Assembly (NCBI RefSeq): GCF_029867415.1
Contig: NC_081186.1
Location: forward strand, 26,725,915 to 26,789,914
Reading direction: 5' to 3'
Length of the DNA stretch: 64,000 nucleotides
Source: Vicia villosa
Taxonomy: Eukaryota > Streptophyta > Magnoliopsida > Fabales > Fabaceae
How positions within the stretch are numbered: position 1 is the stretch's first letter; every line of letters begins with the position of its first letter. Shown here piece by piece: positions 1 to 11,135 of the stretch. The position numbers and the translations under genes are program-made. The notes beneath the pieces were generated by a model that saw only the letters and a program-made list of their open reading frames with translations, was not told where the DNA came from and did not search any database.

Positions 1-697
1 AATTCCGTTCCATGGACGTTGTCGAACTCATCACTAACCCGCAACGCAAGAATGATTATGTGTAATTGTGTTGGAGATGATGAAGAACGAAGATGAGAAG
101 CGTTTGTGTATCTTTCAGTCATTGGTGTTGCTTGAATAATTACCCTTGCACAATATATATGATTGCATAACAGTTAGAACCAAGAAAAACTGATTTTTGA
201 ACTTTCTTGATCAGTTAGGTCGACCACTTGTAGTGCTTAGGTCGACCTAACAGAGCTTGCAGAATTTTGCTCCCAGTTAGGTCGACCTGTTGAAGGAGTA
301 GGTCGACCAGAATCCTCTTCTGATGCATTCTGGGGACATTTTCACAGATTAGGTCGACCTAGTTGATGTGTAGGTCGACCTGACAGGCTGGTATGTAAAG
401 TTCATCAATTTAGGTCGACCTAAATGATGTGTGGGTCGACCTAGCAGGAGTATATGAATTTTTCTCCATTTTAGGTCGACCTGGGTTGATGGTAGGTCGA
501 CCTAACTGCTGCTTTTCTGCATTCTTCTTGTTTTGCTTGTGTTGAGTCAACCTTTAAACATATAAACATAATGGGTTGACCTATGAGTGATCAATGCTTG
601 CTTTTCTTTAAGTTTTCTGCTTCCGTCTTGTTGTTTGAATGCTTATTTGAGTTTGCCATGAATCAAAAACATCTTTGAGTGTAATCTTGTATTCACA
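1..697. other. Unclassified repeat flank left of the Tekay element
   Basis: No convincing coding sequence is visible. The stretch holds the GGTCGACC array (218-502) and ends in a T-rich segment that abuts a truncated Tekay LTR at 697/698. It may be the end of another LTR element inserted into, or recombined with, that LTR, but no terminal sequence or second copy inside the window confirms this. Confidence 0.5.
218..502. repeat. Tandem array of paired palindromic GGTCGACC boxes
   Basis: Ten exact copies of the palindrome GGTCGACC start at 218, 240, 280, 301, 352, 373, 413, 434, 474 and 495. Within a pair the starts are 21-22 bp apart; pairs recur every 61-62 bp with one 72-bp step. The box is usually extended to TAGGTCGACCT, while the sequence between boxes varies. 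This is a diverged minisatellite of about 61 bp with two conserved palindromes per unit. Degenerate relatives (GAGTCAACC, GGTTGACC) follow near 544 and 572. Confidence 0.9.
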
Positions 698-2166
698 ATA
701 ACACATCACAGTTGTATCATTCACCCAATTGTTTCATAAACAGACATTCACAACAAGCAAACCAAAATCAATACATCATTAATATTTACAACACTGGAAT
801 ACATCCAATCATGTTATAAATTATGCATATGTATGAACTGACACTATGCATGTGGTACCAATCATCATCAAATGGGAATAACCCATGACCGATCCAACAT
901 CGTCCAAGATACGGCCCTGCCAGCACAGATTCCACACGATGGGAATCATGCCCTTCACTGATCCAACACACCCTTATGGATACAGTATCATCAATGAACA
1001 TGAATGAATGCAACATATATAACATACTTCTACTATCATCATCATCAATCATCAACATCATCATCATCATTCAAGTATGTTCATATATATTAACATCATT
1101 CAATTACAATTCCATAATCATCATACACAAAACATACACGTATTTGCATCAATCTTCATACTCAACAAGAATAGCATACATGTATTTTCATCATTCTAAA
1201 AACCAATCAATCATCATCATATAGATTATCCTACAAGGTTCGTTTAGCTCAAAACGGCGCATCAAACGAACCAACGGTTAAAAAGTTATGCATCTTGAAC
1301 TTTTTAAAATATCTCAAAACACCAACAGCACGCGGCGCCATCACCCGTTCGCGGCGCGCACTGAGCGTCCCAAAATTCATTGGCTCTCTGCCAAGCTGTT
1401 CGCGGCGCAAACATCCACACGCGGCGCGAAACGAGAAAAAATTTACGCCTTCGCGGCGCGAACACAGGTACGCGGCGCGACCTGAGCGTATCACAACTTC
1501 CTGGCATTCTGCCCACCTGTTCGCGGCGCCACCCAGTGCACGCGGCGCGAACCGGTAATTTCAGAAACCCCAACCTGCAGAAAACAGCATTCTATGCATT
1601 CCAAACACACCCAAACCATACCAGTACGAACCTAGAGAAATAGAATGCACAAACAACACAAAATACGTCTCATAATACACCAATTACACATCAATTGAGA
1701 CCATAACAACGCAAACATCATGGATTCAAACATAGAGATCAAACATCATACAATTGACTCAATCCCTAAACCTATCATATGACTCAATCGACCCGAATTC
1801 CACATCTATTCAGTATTATCAACCCCTAACCCGATAATAGATGATAATCAGATAAGTCCCCCCTTACCTTAGACAAATTCTTGATTCTTGGTCTCTCCCT
1901 CTACCGTTCTCCTTCACGTTCCTCGTTCCTCAGACTTCTGTTCTTTCACGTTCTTTCTTTCTTCCCAATTCCAATTATTTTTTGAAAATAATAATAATAT
2001 TAGTAAAGGGCCTTCCTACATCACACCCCCCCCCTTTACTATCTCTCACATGGCCCAAATGCCATAAACCATTATTTATTTATTATTTTCACAAAATCCT
2101 TAATAATTCTAATTATTAATTCAATATTCTTGATTAAATTGATATTAAAATTATACGGGCGTTACA
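698..2166 (-). repeat. 3' LTR of the Tekay element (outer 423 bp missing)
   Basis: Aligns with 7134-8619 at an offset of 6436 bp, rising to 6453 bp after a length-variable C run. By eye only five substitutions and the homopolymer difference separate the copies. It ends inward at GTTACA (2161-2166). The homology starts abruptly at 698; the part matching 6711-7133 is absent. Confidence 0.95.
1332..1548. repeat. Paired GCGGCGC boxes in the left LTR
   Basis: GCGGCGC occurs at 1332, 1351, 1402, 1421, 1453, 1472, 1523 and 1542. Pair spacing is always 19 bp, and the block of four boxes repeats with a 121-bp period. It is a local GC- and CpG-rich island in an AT-rich LTR. Short open frames across it have an arginine/alanine-rich composition forced by the repeat and are not taken as genes. 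Confidence 0.93.
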
Positions 2167-2180
2167 ACTCTCCCCCACTA
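2167..2180 (-). other. Polypurine tract of the Tekay element
   Basis: Directly inside the 3' LTR; in element sense it reads TAGTGGGGGAGAGT, the usual purine-rich plus-strand primer just upstream of the 3' LTR. Confidence 0.8.
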
Positions 2181-2208
2181 AAAGAGTTTTCGTCCTCGAA
2201 AACATACC

Positions 2209-5200
2209 TCAGGTAAAGAGCTCTGGATACGAATCCTTCATCTGGCTCTCTAGCTCCCAGGTAACATTTCCTTCAGCTGGTCCTCCCCAAGCTACTCTGA
2301 ATAAAGCTATTTCCTTGCCCCGCAATTGCTTCAGTCTTCTATCTTCAATCCTCACAGGTAACGTTTCAACCGTTAAGTTGTCTTTCACCTGTACATCATC
2401 CACTTGGATTACGTGGGACGGATCCAGAATGTATTTCCTCAATTAAGACACATGAAATACATCATGCAAGTTGGCAAGCATTGGCGGTAACGCAATACGA
2501 TATGCCACTTCTCCCACTCTTTCTGAAATTTGGAATGGTCCAATAAAACGCGGAGTCAACTTCTTTGACTTCAAAGCTCGACCAATACCCGTCATAGGAG
2601 TAACCTTCATAAACACATGATCTCCCTCTTGAAATTCAAGTGTCTTCCTCCTCTTATCTTAATAACTCTTTTGACGACTCTGAGAAGCTTTCATCTTCTC
2701 TTGAATCATCTTAATCTTCTCCGTTCTGTTGTACAATTTCTGGTCCAATCACAGCACTCTCACCAGCTTCGTACCAACACAATGGAGTTCTACACCTCCT
2801 ACCATACAATGCCTCAAACGGAGCCATACCTATACTCGAATGATAGCTGTTGTTGTAGGTAAATTCAATCAAAGGCAGATAATTATCCCAAGCACCTCCT
2901 TTTTCTAATACACAAGCACATAACAAATCTTCTAACGACTGAATCGTCCTCTCCGTCTGTCCATCAGTCTGCGGATGATAAGCAGAACTCAGTCTCAGCT
3001 TAGTACCCAAAGCTTTCTGCAAACCTTCCCCGAACATAGACGTAAATCTCGGATCTCTGTCTGACACGATACTCGAAGGAATACCATGCAGACTAACTAT
3101 CTTCTCAATATATAATTGAGCCAGCTTCTCCATCGGATAATCCATTCTTACCGGTATGAAATGTGCAGACTTTGTCAATCTGTCCATCACAACCCAGATA
3201 GCTTCACAATTCTTAACAGTTCTCGGCAAACCCGAAACAAAATCCATCGATATGCTATCCCACTTCCACTCAGGAATAAACATCGGTTGCATAAATCCAG
3301 ATGGCTTCTGATGTTCAACCTTTGACTTCTGACAAGTCAAACAAGAATACACAAACTCAGCAATTTCTTACTTCATTCCAGGCCACCAAAATAGCTTTCT
3401 CAAATCATGATACATCTTGGTAGCACCAGGATGAATACTTAATCCACTACGGTGTCCTTCTTCTAAAATATTTCTTCGGAGTTCAGCAACATCCGGAACA
3501 CAAACTCTGTTTCCAAACCTCAGTATACCATTCTCGTCAACTATGAATTCACCGCTCTTGCCTTGGTTAATCAAAGTCAACTTGTCGACTAATTCGACAT
3601 CAGCCTTTTGGCCCTCTCTGATCTCTTCAAGAATACCACTGGTTAACTTCAGCATACCCAACTTAACACTAGTAGGAGTACCTTCACATACCAAACTCAA
3701 GTCTCTGAATTGTTCAATCAAATCCAATTCTTTCACCATTAACATAGACATATGCAAAGTCTACCTACTTAAAGCATCAGCAACTACGTTTGCCTTACCC
3801 GGATGGTAATTCAAACTAAAATCATAGTCTTTAAGGAATTCCAACCACCTTCTCTGCCTCATATTCAGTTCCTTCTGGTCAAAGAGATATTTCAGACTCT
3901 TATGATCACTGAACACTTCAAATCTCGACCCATACAAATAATGTCGCCACAACTTCAAGACAAAAACCACCGCTGCCAACTCCAAATCATGAGTCGGATA
4001 ATTCCTTTCATGCAGTTTGAGTTGTCTCGACGCGTACGCGACCACTTGTTGGTTCTGCATCAATACTCCACCTAAACCCATCAGCGAAGCATCACAATAA
4101 ACCACAAATGATTCTGTCGGATTCGGCAAAATCAAAATAGGAGCACTAGTCAACCTCTTCTTCAGCTCTTGGAATCCTTCCTCGCATTTTACATCCCAAA
4201 TAAAAGTCTGACCCTTTCTGGTTAATTTAGTTAACGGCAATGCTAACTTTGAAAATCCTTCAATAAACTTCCTGTAGTAACCTGCAAGGCCAAGAAAACT
4301 ACGAATCTCTGACACTGACTTCGGAGCTTCCCACTGAGACACAGCTTCTATCTTTGTAGGATCAACAACAATACCATTCTTAGAAATCACATGTCCCAGA
4401 AAACCAACTTCCTCTAACCAGAATTCACACTTCGACAGTTTGGCAAAAAGTTTCTTCTCTTTCAACAGCTCTAACACAGTTCTGAGATGTTCTGCATGTT
4501 CTTCCTTACTCTTAGAATATATTAGGATATAATCTATAAACACTACCACGAACTTATCGAGATAAGGATGAAATATCCTATTCATATACTCCATAAATAC
4601 ACCAGGTGCGTTAGTAACTCCAAACGGCATTACCGAATACTCGTAATGTCCATACCTTGTCCTGAAAGCGGTCTTCTGAATATCACCGTCTTTCACGCGA
4701 ATCTGGTGATACCCAGACCTCAGATCAATCTTACTAAACACACATGCTCCAACCAACTGATCCATCAAATCATCAATCCTCGGCAAGGGATACCGATTCT
4801 TGATAGTAACCTTGTTCAATTGTCTGTAATCCACACACAGCCTCATTGAACCCTCCTTCTTCTTCACTAGCAACACAGGTGCACCCCACGGAGAGACACT
4901 AGGACGAATGAATTTCTTCTCCAGTAATTCTTCCAACTGCTTCTTCAGTTCTGTCAGCTCAGACGGTAACATACGGTATGGTGCCATTGACACTGGGCTA
5001 GTTCCCGGAATTAAATCAATAGAAAACTCCACTTCTCTTTCCGGTGGTAATTCATTCACTTCTTCCGGAAAAACTTCTGGGAATTCACACACCACAGGTA
5101 GTTCGCTACTCGCCACTTTTTCTTTCACATTCATCAATGCGAACAACATAAACACTGTTGCACCATCCTTGATAGCTTCACCCACTTGTCTAGCCGTCAT

Positions 5201-6574
5201 CTCCAGCTCATCAGAATGAACTTCTTCAGGAAAGATTACTGTCTTCGAAAAACAGTTGATGTGAACACGGTTAAATTCTAACCAGTTCATCCCCAGGATT
5301 ACATCGAGTTGTTTCAATGGAAGGCACACTAAGTCCATCCCGAATTCCCTACCAAAAATATCAATCGGACAATTCAAGCATGCAGACGAAGTAGTTACTG
5401 ACCCCGACGCTGGAGTATCAATAACCATACTTCCATTTATTTCAGATATTTCCAAATTCAACCTCTCAGCACAATCCAAGGAAATAAAAGAATGAGTTGC
5501 TCCAGTATCAATAATCGCAACTAAAGGTGTGCCATGAATAAAACACGTACCTTTAATTAGTCTATCCTCCGGAGTGATTTCTGATCCAGACAAAGCAAAG
5601 ACCTTCCCTCCAGCTTGGTTCTTCTTCGGTTTAGGACACTGTGGGCTAATGTGACCCTCCTCACCATAATTGTAACAAGTCACAATCTTCTTCTTACAAT
5701 CAGCGGCAACATGCCCCACCTCTTCACACTTGAAGCACTTCTTCTGATTCAGCTTGCACTCATTCCTACGGTGCCCGACCTCACCACAGTTATAGCACCT
5801 GACAAAAGCACTGGAGTCTCCCCCACTAGGCTTCTTCCAACTACCAGTCTTTGGATTACCTCTACCATATGGCTTACCCTTATCCATAGGCTTCTTCCCT
5901 TTCCTGTCAACTAACTCGCGAGAGTGAGATGACTTCAGCTTGAGATTATCTTCCTCGAAGATCCTACTACAGTCCACCAAGTCTACAAATCTCCGAATTC
6001 TCTGATATCTGATACCCTGCTTAATCTCATCGCGGAGACCGTTCTCGAACTTGACGCACTTTGAGAATTCACTAGCTTCATCATTGTTGTAGTGGACATA
6101 GTACTTTGCCAACTCAACGAACTTCGAAGCGTACTCTGGTACTGTCATGCTACCTTGAACTAGTTCCAGAAATTCAATTTCCTTTCGACCCCTTACGTCT
6201 TCAGGAAAGTACATTCTCAAAAACTCTCTCTTGAACACAGCCCAAGAAATAGCCACACCATCAGCTTCCAGTTCAGTCCTGGTAGTCAGCCACCAGTCGT
6301 CAGCCTCTTCAGACAACATGTGAGTACCATACCTCACCTTCAGATCCTCAGCACAATCGATGACTCTGAAGATTCTCTCGATCTCCTTAAGCCACTTCTG
6401 AGCACCTTCAGGATCATGCGTGCCCTTGAACAATGGAGGATTGTTCCTCTGAAAACTGTTCAGCTGCCTGTCAGCACCGATCGCAGCTCCATTGGCATTT
6501 CCTCCCAGCACACCAGCAATCATGCCCAGAGCCTCAGCGATAGCATCATCGTTTCTTCCTCCTCTTCCAGCCAT
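2209..6574 (-). pseudogene. Tekay-type gag-pol polyprotein, broken
   Basis: One frame runs from the ATG at 6574 to a TAG at 3758 (937 codons). It carries gag, three zinc knuckles (about residues 255-315), protease with DTGATHS (about 358), reverse transcriptase, and RNase H with CDAS. Integrase and chromodomain follow in pieces: the HHCC end (3368-3757), the catalytic core (2711-3352, with D, SDRD and GQTE motifs) and a C-terminal chromodomain-like piece (2209-2442). The breaks are in-frame stops at about 3758, 3365, 2662 and 2443 and a 1-nt frameshift near 2725. The third zinc knuckle has Tyr in place of its second Cys (CYNYGEEGH). The RT active site reads FIDY instead of FIDD (codon 4529-4531). 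It cannot make a working polyprotein. Confidence 0.95.
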
Positions 6575-6694
6575 TGTTCTGCTTAAATCACAACCAATTT
6601 AATCAGAACAGAAGTATCGACAGTTAACTCTTACTAGTCGCATACACAGGAAAGCGAAACTGACACTAAGACTCTGGTCATAACGACCGACTAT

Positions 6695-6706
6695 GCTCTG
6701 ATACCA
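6695..6706 (-). other. Primer-binding site, initiator tRNA-Met type (Tekay)
   Basis: In element sense TGGTATCAGAGC, the sequence complementary to the 3' end of plant initiator tRNA-Met. It lies 4 bp inside the 5' LTR and about 120 bp upstream of the gag ATG. Confidence 0.93.
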
Positions 6707-7767
6707 CTATTGTAACACCCCTTTCTAACCCCGCGGCAATTTAAAACAATTATTCAGAGTACATGAAATAAGGGTGCCACAATTCATAATAAATAAACAT
6801 CATTCAGTCATGTCATGCATTCACTGAGGTAATCATCATAATTTAAAACGGTTCATGTTAACACAGCGGAAATTTATCAAAAACGGACTAAGTTTAACAT
6901 CTTCAAAACTTATCCTTCAAAACATCAAAACATAACTAGAGTCATAATCATAAACTCTAAACAATCGCGTCCCCAGTGTTACAACTATCAGAGCATGACA
7001 CCTGACGCTACTAAAACACTGACTCATGAGCTAATCCTCACCGAGTCGAACAGCCGTTATCCTCAATCTGAAAATGACAACATGTAAGGGTGAGTCTCAT
7101 CATAATTAACAAATGTTATAAGGTTATAAAGCCATAACACATCACAGTTGTATCATTCACCCAATTGTTTCATAAACAGACATTCACAACAAGCAAACCA
7201 AAATCAATACATCATTAATATTTACAACACTGGAATACATCCAATCATGTTATAAATTATGCATATGTATGAACTGACACTATGCATGTGGTACCAATCA
7301 TCATCAAATGGGAATAACCCATGACCGATCCAACATCGTCCAAGATACGGCCCTGCCAGCACAGATTCCACACGATGGGAATCATGCCCTTCACTGATCC
7401 AACACACCCTTATGGATACAGTATCATCAATGAACATGAATGAATGCAACATATATAACATACTTCTACTATCATCATCATCAATCATCAACATCATCAT
7501 CATCATTCAAGTATGTTCATATATATTAACATCATTCAATTACAATTCCATAATCATCATACACAAAACATACACGTATTTGCATCAATCTTCATACTCA
7601 ACAAGAATAGCATACATGTATTTTCATCATTCTAAAAACCAATCAATCATCATCATATAGATTATCCTACAAGGTTCGTTTAGCTCAAAACGGCGCATCA
7701 AACGAACCAACGGTTAAAAAGTTATGCATCTTGAACTTTTTAAAATATCTCAAAACACCAACAGCAC

Positions 7768-7984
7768 GCGGCGCCATCACCCGTTCGCGGCGCGCACTGA
7801 GCGTCCCAAAATTCATTGGCTCTCTGCCAAGCTGTTCGCGGCGCAAACATCCACACGCGGCGCGAAACGAGAAAAAATTTACGCCTTCGCGGCGCGAACA
7901 CAGGTACGCGGCGCGACCTGAGCGTATCACAACTTCCTGGCATTCTGCCCACCTGTTCGCGGCGCCACCCAGTGCACGCGGCGC
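7768..7984. repeat. Paired GCGGCGC boxes in the right LTR
   Basis: Identical copy of the boxed array of the left LTR, with eight GCGGCGC boxes in pairs 19 bp apart. In element sense it lies about 635-850 bp from the 5' end of the LTR, where U3 control sequences could sit; the transcription start is not mapped here. Confidence 0.93.
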
Positions 7985-8462
7985 GAACCGGTAATTTCAG
8001 AAACCCCAACCTGCAGAAAACAGCATTCTATGCATTCCAAACACACCCAAACCATACCAGTACGAACCTAGAGAAATAGAATGCACAAACAACACAAAAT
8101 ACGTCTCATAATACACCAATTACACATCAATTGAGACCATAACAACGCAGACATCATGGATTCAAACATAGAGATCAAACATCATACAATTGACTCAATC
8201 CCTAAACCTATCATATGACTCAATCGACCCGAATTCCACATCTATTCAGTATTATCAACCCCTAACCCGATAATAGATGATAATCAGATAAGTCCCCCCT
8301 TACCTTAGACAAATTCTTGATTCTTGGTCTCTCCCTCTACCGTTCTCCTTCACGTTCCTCGTTCCTCAGACTTCTGTTCTTTCACGTTCTTTCTTTCTTC
8401 CCAATTCCAATTATTTTATGAAAATAATAATAATATTAGTAAAGGGCCTTCCTATATCACAA

Positions 8463-8486
8463 CCCCCCCCCCCCCCCCCCCCCCCC
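8463..8486. repeat. Homopolymer run of 24 C
   Basis: An uninterrupted C run in the right Tekay LTR; the matching run in the left LTR has nine C. It is the main length difference between the two LTRs and is also the kind of tract that sequencing miscounts. Confidence 0.9.
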
Positions 8487-8643
8487 TTTTACTATCTCTC
8501 ACATGGCCCAAATGCCATAAACCATTATTTATTTATTATTTTCACAAAATCCTTAATAATTCTAATTATTAATTCAATATTCTTAATTAAATTAATATTA
8601 AAATTATACGGGCGTTACAGCACCTGAGACATCACACTCCCAA

Positions 8644-10389
8644 TTGGCAATTGAGACATCACGGGCATCCCAGTCCTTGACGGCACTTGAGACATCCCAA
8701 ACCCAGGAGACTGAGGCCGCACATGCATCAGCTCAGGATTTTGGAGGAGGCTCGTCTGACTTATCACTGCTGCCTCTTTACCCGGACCATTTTGTCAGAC
8801 ATATCTGGGACGGAGAAGTAAAATTTAGTTGGAAATAGTCATTTAAACCAGTATTTGTTTTATTATTAACTTTTGTTTTTTTAATCATTCTTATTAAACC
8901 ATGTATGCAAAAACATGATTCGCTACAATTTATCAACCATATGCGGAAGATCGCTCTTCTAGAACAACCCAATGAGACGTGATTTCAAAATCTTTTGCAG
9001 CTATCAGGGATGTGAGACGTGAGTAAAACTGGTTATACTACAGTTAACCATGGTGTGCTTGGTGCGTTTGTGGAGAGATGGCACATGGAGATGTCGTCAT
9101 TCCACCTACCACATGGTGAGATGTCTATCGCACTAGACGAAGTCTCGTGTCTGCTGCATCTTTCGATTAGTGGGAGACTTTTATATCATGGGAGGTGTAA
9201 CAAAGATGATGCACTAAAGTTGATGGTAGACCATCTAGCAGTTGACCCAGAGTATATGCCATTAAGGAGCTTGACTTCACCCGTGGGGCTCATGCTAGGT
9301 TTAGCTTTTTGCATAAGGTGTTTACAGATGAGATAGCGAGATCACGGACAGTTGTAGGTGATAACGATCAGGTATGGCTGCATATAGGGTTGACACTACC
9401 ATTTTGTGGACAAGAGTGCCGCTTATATGGATGCCATATATATGCAGTACTTTGAGCGGATCCATGAGTACAACTGTGGGACCCTTGTTTGGTCTACTTG
9501 TACTCTAAGTTATCTGGATGTTGTATGTGGAAGACGAGGCATGTGACAGGTAGTATCACACTTTTGACAGTAAAATTTATTGGTCTTCTACTGGTTGTGA
9601 GTCATTTTGTTAGTTATTGCAACGCCGTACTAACTAATGATTTGTGTTTTCAGGCTTGGATCCTCCACCACTTCCCACGCATCTCCAGTTGGTCACTTGA
9701 GCCGACTTATATCGAGGATAAGTCGCGTGCTTCTGCATTCGCCCACGCTTAGAGGGAACAAGACGACATAGTCGTTCAGAGTATATATTGACCCTTAGTA
9801 TTTGAGGATACACACTTGCATTGTTATGTCGATCACCGTGAGACGATTCCCTTTGAGGACAGTCTTATATTCTGGATGGTTGGCTTGCGCGTCATGTTTG
9901 ACGCCTCCTCATCTGCCTGGGCGCATCATGCATCAGTTCAACTACATGCAATACATTCCTAGAGATCCTTTTGTGTCTTCTCCTTCCACTATGACACGTA
10001 GAGATATGAATGTTATGTTCAATGATTATCTTAATCATGGGGTACTAGAGGAGGCACAGAGCACCATAGCTGCGAACGACTAGAGTTATGTAGAAGATTA
10101 CATCTGGTGGTTCTTCTAGGTGTCACATCTAAATATGGTACATGATGCTCCAAGAGATCCACCTAAGGTGGCTCATCAGGAGATACTAGAGGAGGAGCAA
10201 GCTAGGGCAAATCATGTTGATGTTTTGCCTAGGTGTCGTTGTATCATGCAGATTGGACAGGCGGGTATTAACGAATGACTCTTTCTGGATGGCTCTAAGG
10301 CGATTGACGTTGTAGATGCCATGATGGCAGAGACTCGGGAGGCTTTGCAGTACAAGAGGCAGTGTAAGAATGTAGGTAGACGAGGGTGA
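8644..10389 (+). pseudogene. Plant mobile domain (PMD, MAIN-like) gene relic
   Basis: Conceptual translation in shifting frames follows the plant mobile domain family, often annotated as serine/threonine phosphatase 7 long form homolog. Recognisable blocks are LPLYPDHFVRHIWDGE (8776-8822), AFVERWHMEMSSFHLPHGEM (9067-9125), LVYLYSKLSG (from 9490), AWILHHFPRISSW (from 9655) and AHQEILEEEQARANHVDVLPR (10170-10232). The order is that of an intact family member, with an apparent intron around 8835-9000, but stops and frameshifts occur throughout (TAG at 8836-8838, 9334 and 10081, among others). PMD proteins are linked to silencing and development (MAIN, MAIL1) and many copies travel with transposons. 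This copy starts 25 bp from the Tekay LTR and is not functional. Confidence 0.8.
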
Positions 10390-11135
10390 GACTAACTCAT
10401 AGTTTGTCATACGCAATAGATTATTGTATTTGTACTCTTGATACATTTTGGGTTGTATTTTGTTTCTCGACTTCAGTATAACTTTTGGATCGAATTTGTG
10501 TAATCTTGACTTATAACTTTATATATGTCATTTTATTCATATCCTTATTACAGTGGAATCTTAAAATTCCTTCTAACTATTTGATATGAGAAATTCACAA
10601 AAATAACCTATGATTGTTGTCTACATAAAATACATAGATAAATCTCCAAACACCGCACGAAAATATATCTCTGAAACAAACTAACGTTAAACAGAAAAAA
10701 GATACGTCCAAAAATACATCTCTAAAAATTGAAAGACTTTTTAAAAATTTCATAGGGTGTTTTTCAAGCATATATGGTGTATTAAAATAAGTCTTTTTTA
10801 ATTATTGGAATTTATCTAGTGACTAAGTGAACTTGTCTATGATCTACTCTATTCCTAACTTAATTTAACAAAATTTTAATACACCATATAAAACGACTGC
10901 AGCTTTGGATATTAAATTAAAGTCTACTTAATTACAACCCACAAAAATTACATTACTATTAAGAAAAAGATCAAGAAAAAAATCATAAGTAAAAAGTCTA
11001 AACAAGCCTAATACCAAAAAGAGGTCTAATAAAGCCGAACAATTTACTAATAATCATGATAATACATTATCTTGGCGTAAATGTGTAGTTTACATACATA
11101 TATAATAGACAAATGAAGTTGCACCGCCAGTAAAT
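10390..11135. other. AT-rich spacer downstream of APC6
   Basis: Between the PMD relic and the APC6 stop codon. I see no coding sequence, RNA gene or terminal repeats. The right part must contain the APC6 3'UTR (read leftwards), but no canonical AATAAA stands out close to the stop. Confidence 0.6.

Larger units (their letters stand above)
698..8619 (-). mobile_element. Ty3/gypsy chromovirus (Tekay/Del type), truncated and coding-dead
   Basis: An LTR retrotransposon lying on the minus strand, so its 5' LTR is on the right. It has long LTRs beginning TGTAACGCCC and ending GGGTGTTACA in element sense, a primer-binding site matching initiator tRNA-Met (TGGTATCAGAGC), a purine tract, and gag-protease-RT-RNaseH-integrase-chromodomain coding in that order. 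That order and the C-terminal chromodomain define chromoviruses; three zinc knuckles and 1.9-kb LTRs suggest the Tekay clade. The left LTR lacks its outer 423 bp, so no target-site duplication can be scored. The LTRs are nearly identical but the reading frame is broken several times. Confidence 0.93.
6711..8619 (-). repeat. 5' LTR of the Tekay element (complete, 1909 bp)
   Basis: Bounded by TGTAAC at 6711 and GTTACA at 8614-8619, a 6-bp terminal inverted repeat of the TG...CA type. The inner border lies 4 bp from the primer-binding site. It contains a CpG-rich boxed array (7768-7984) and a run of 24 C (8463-8486) that is only 9 C long in the other LTR. Confidence 0.95.

Noticed and set aside
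786..1224. Met/Ile/Ser-rich open frames in the Tekay LTRs (also 7222-7660)
   Set aside because: Produced by ATC/CAT-rich low-complexity LTR sequence; identical in both LTRs because the LTRs are identical.
1249..1643. Several overlapping open frames on both strands in the GCGGCGC array (also 7685-8079)
   Set aside because: Composition is forced by the repeated CG boxes, the frames overlap on both strands and no protein family is evident; they are LTR sequence.
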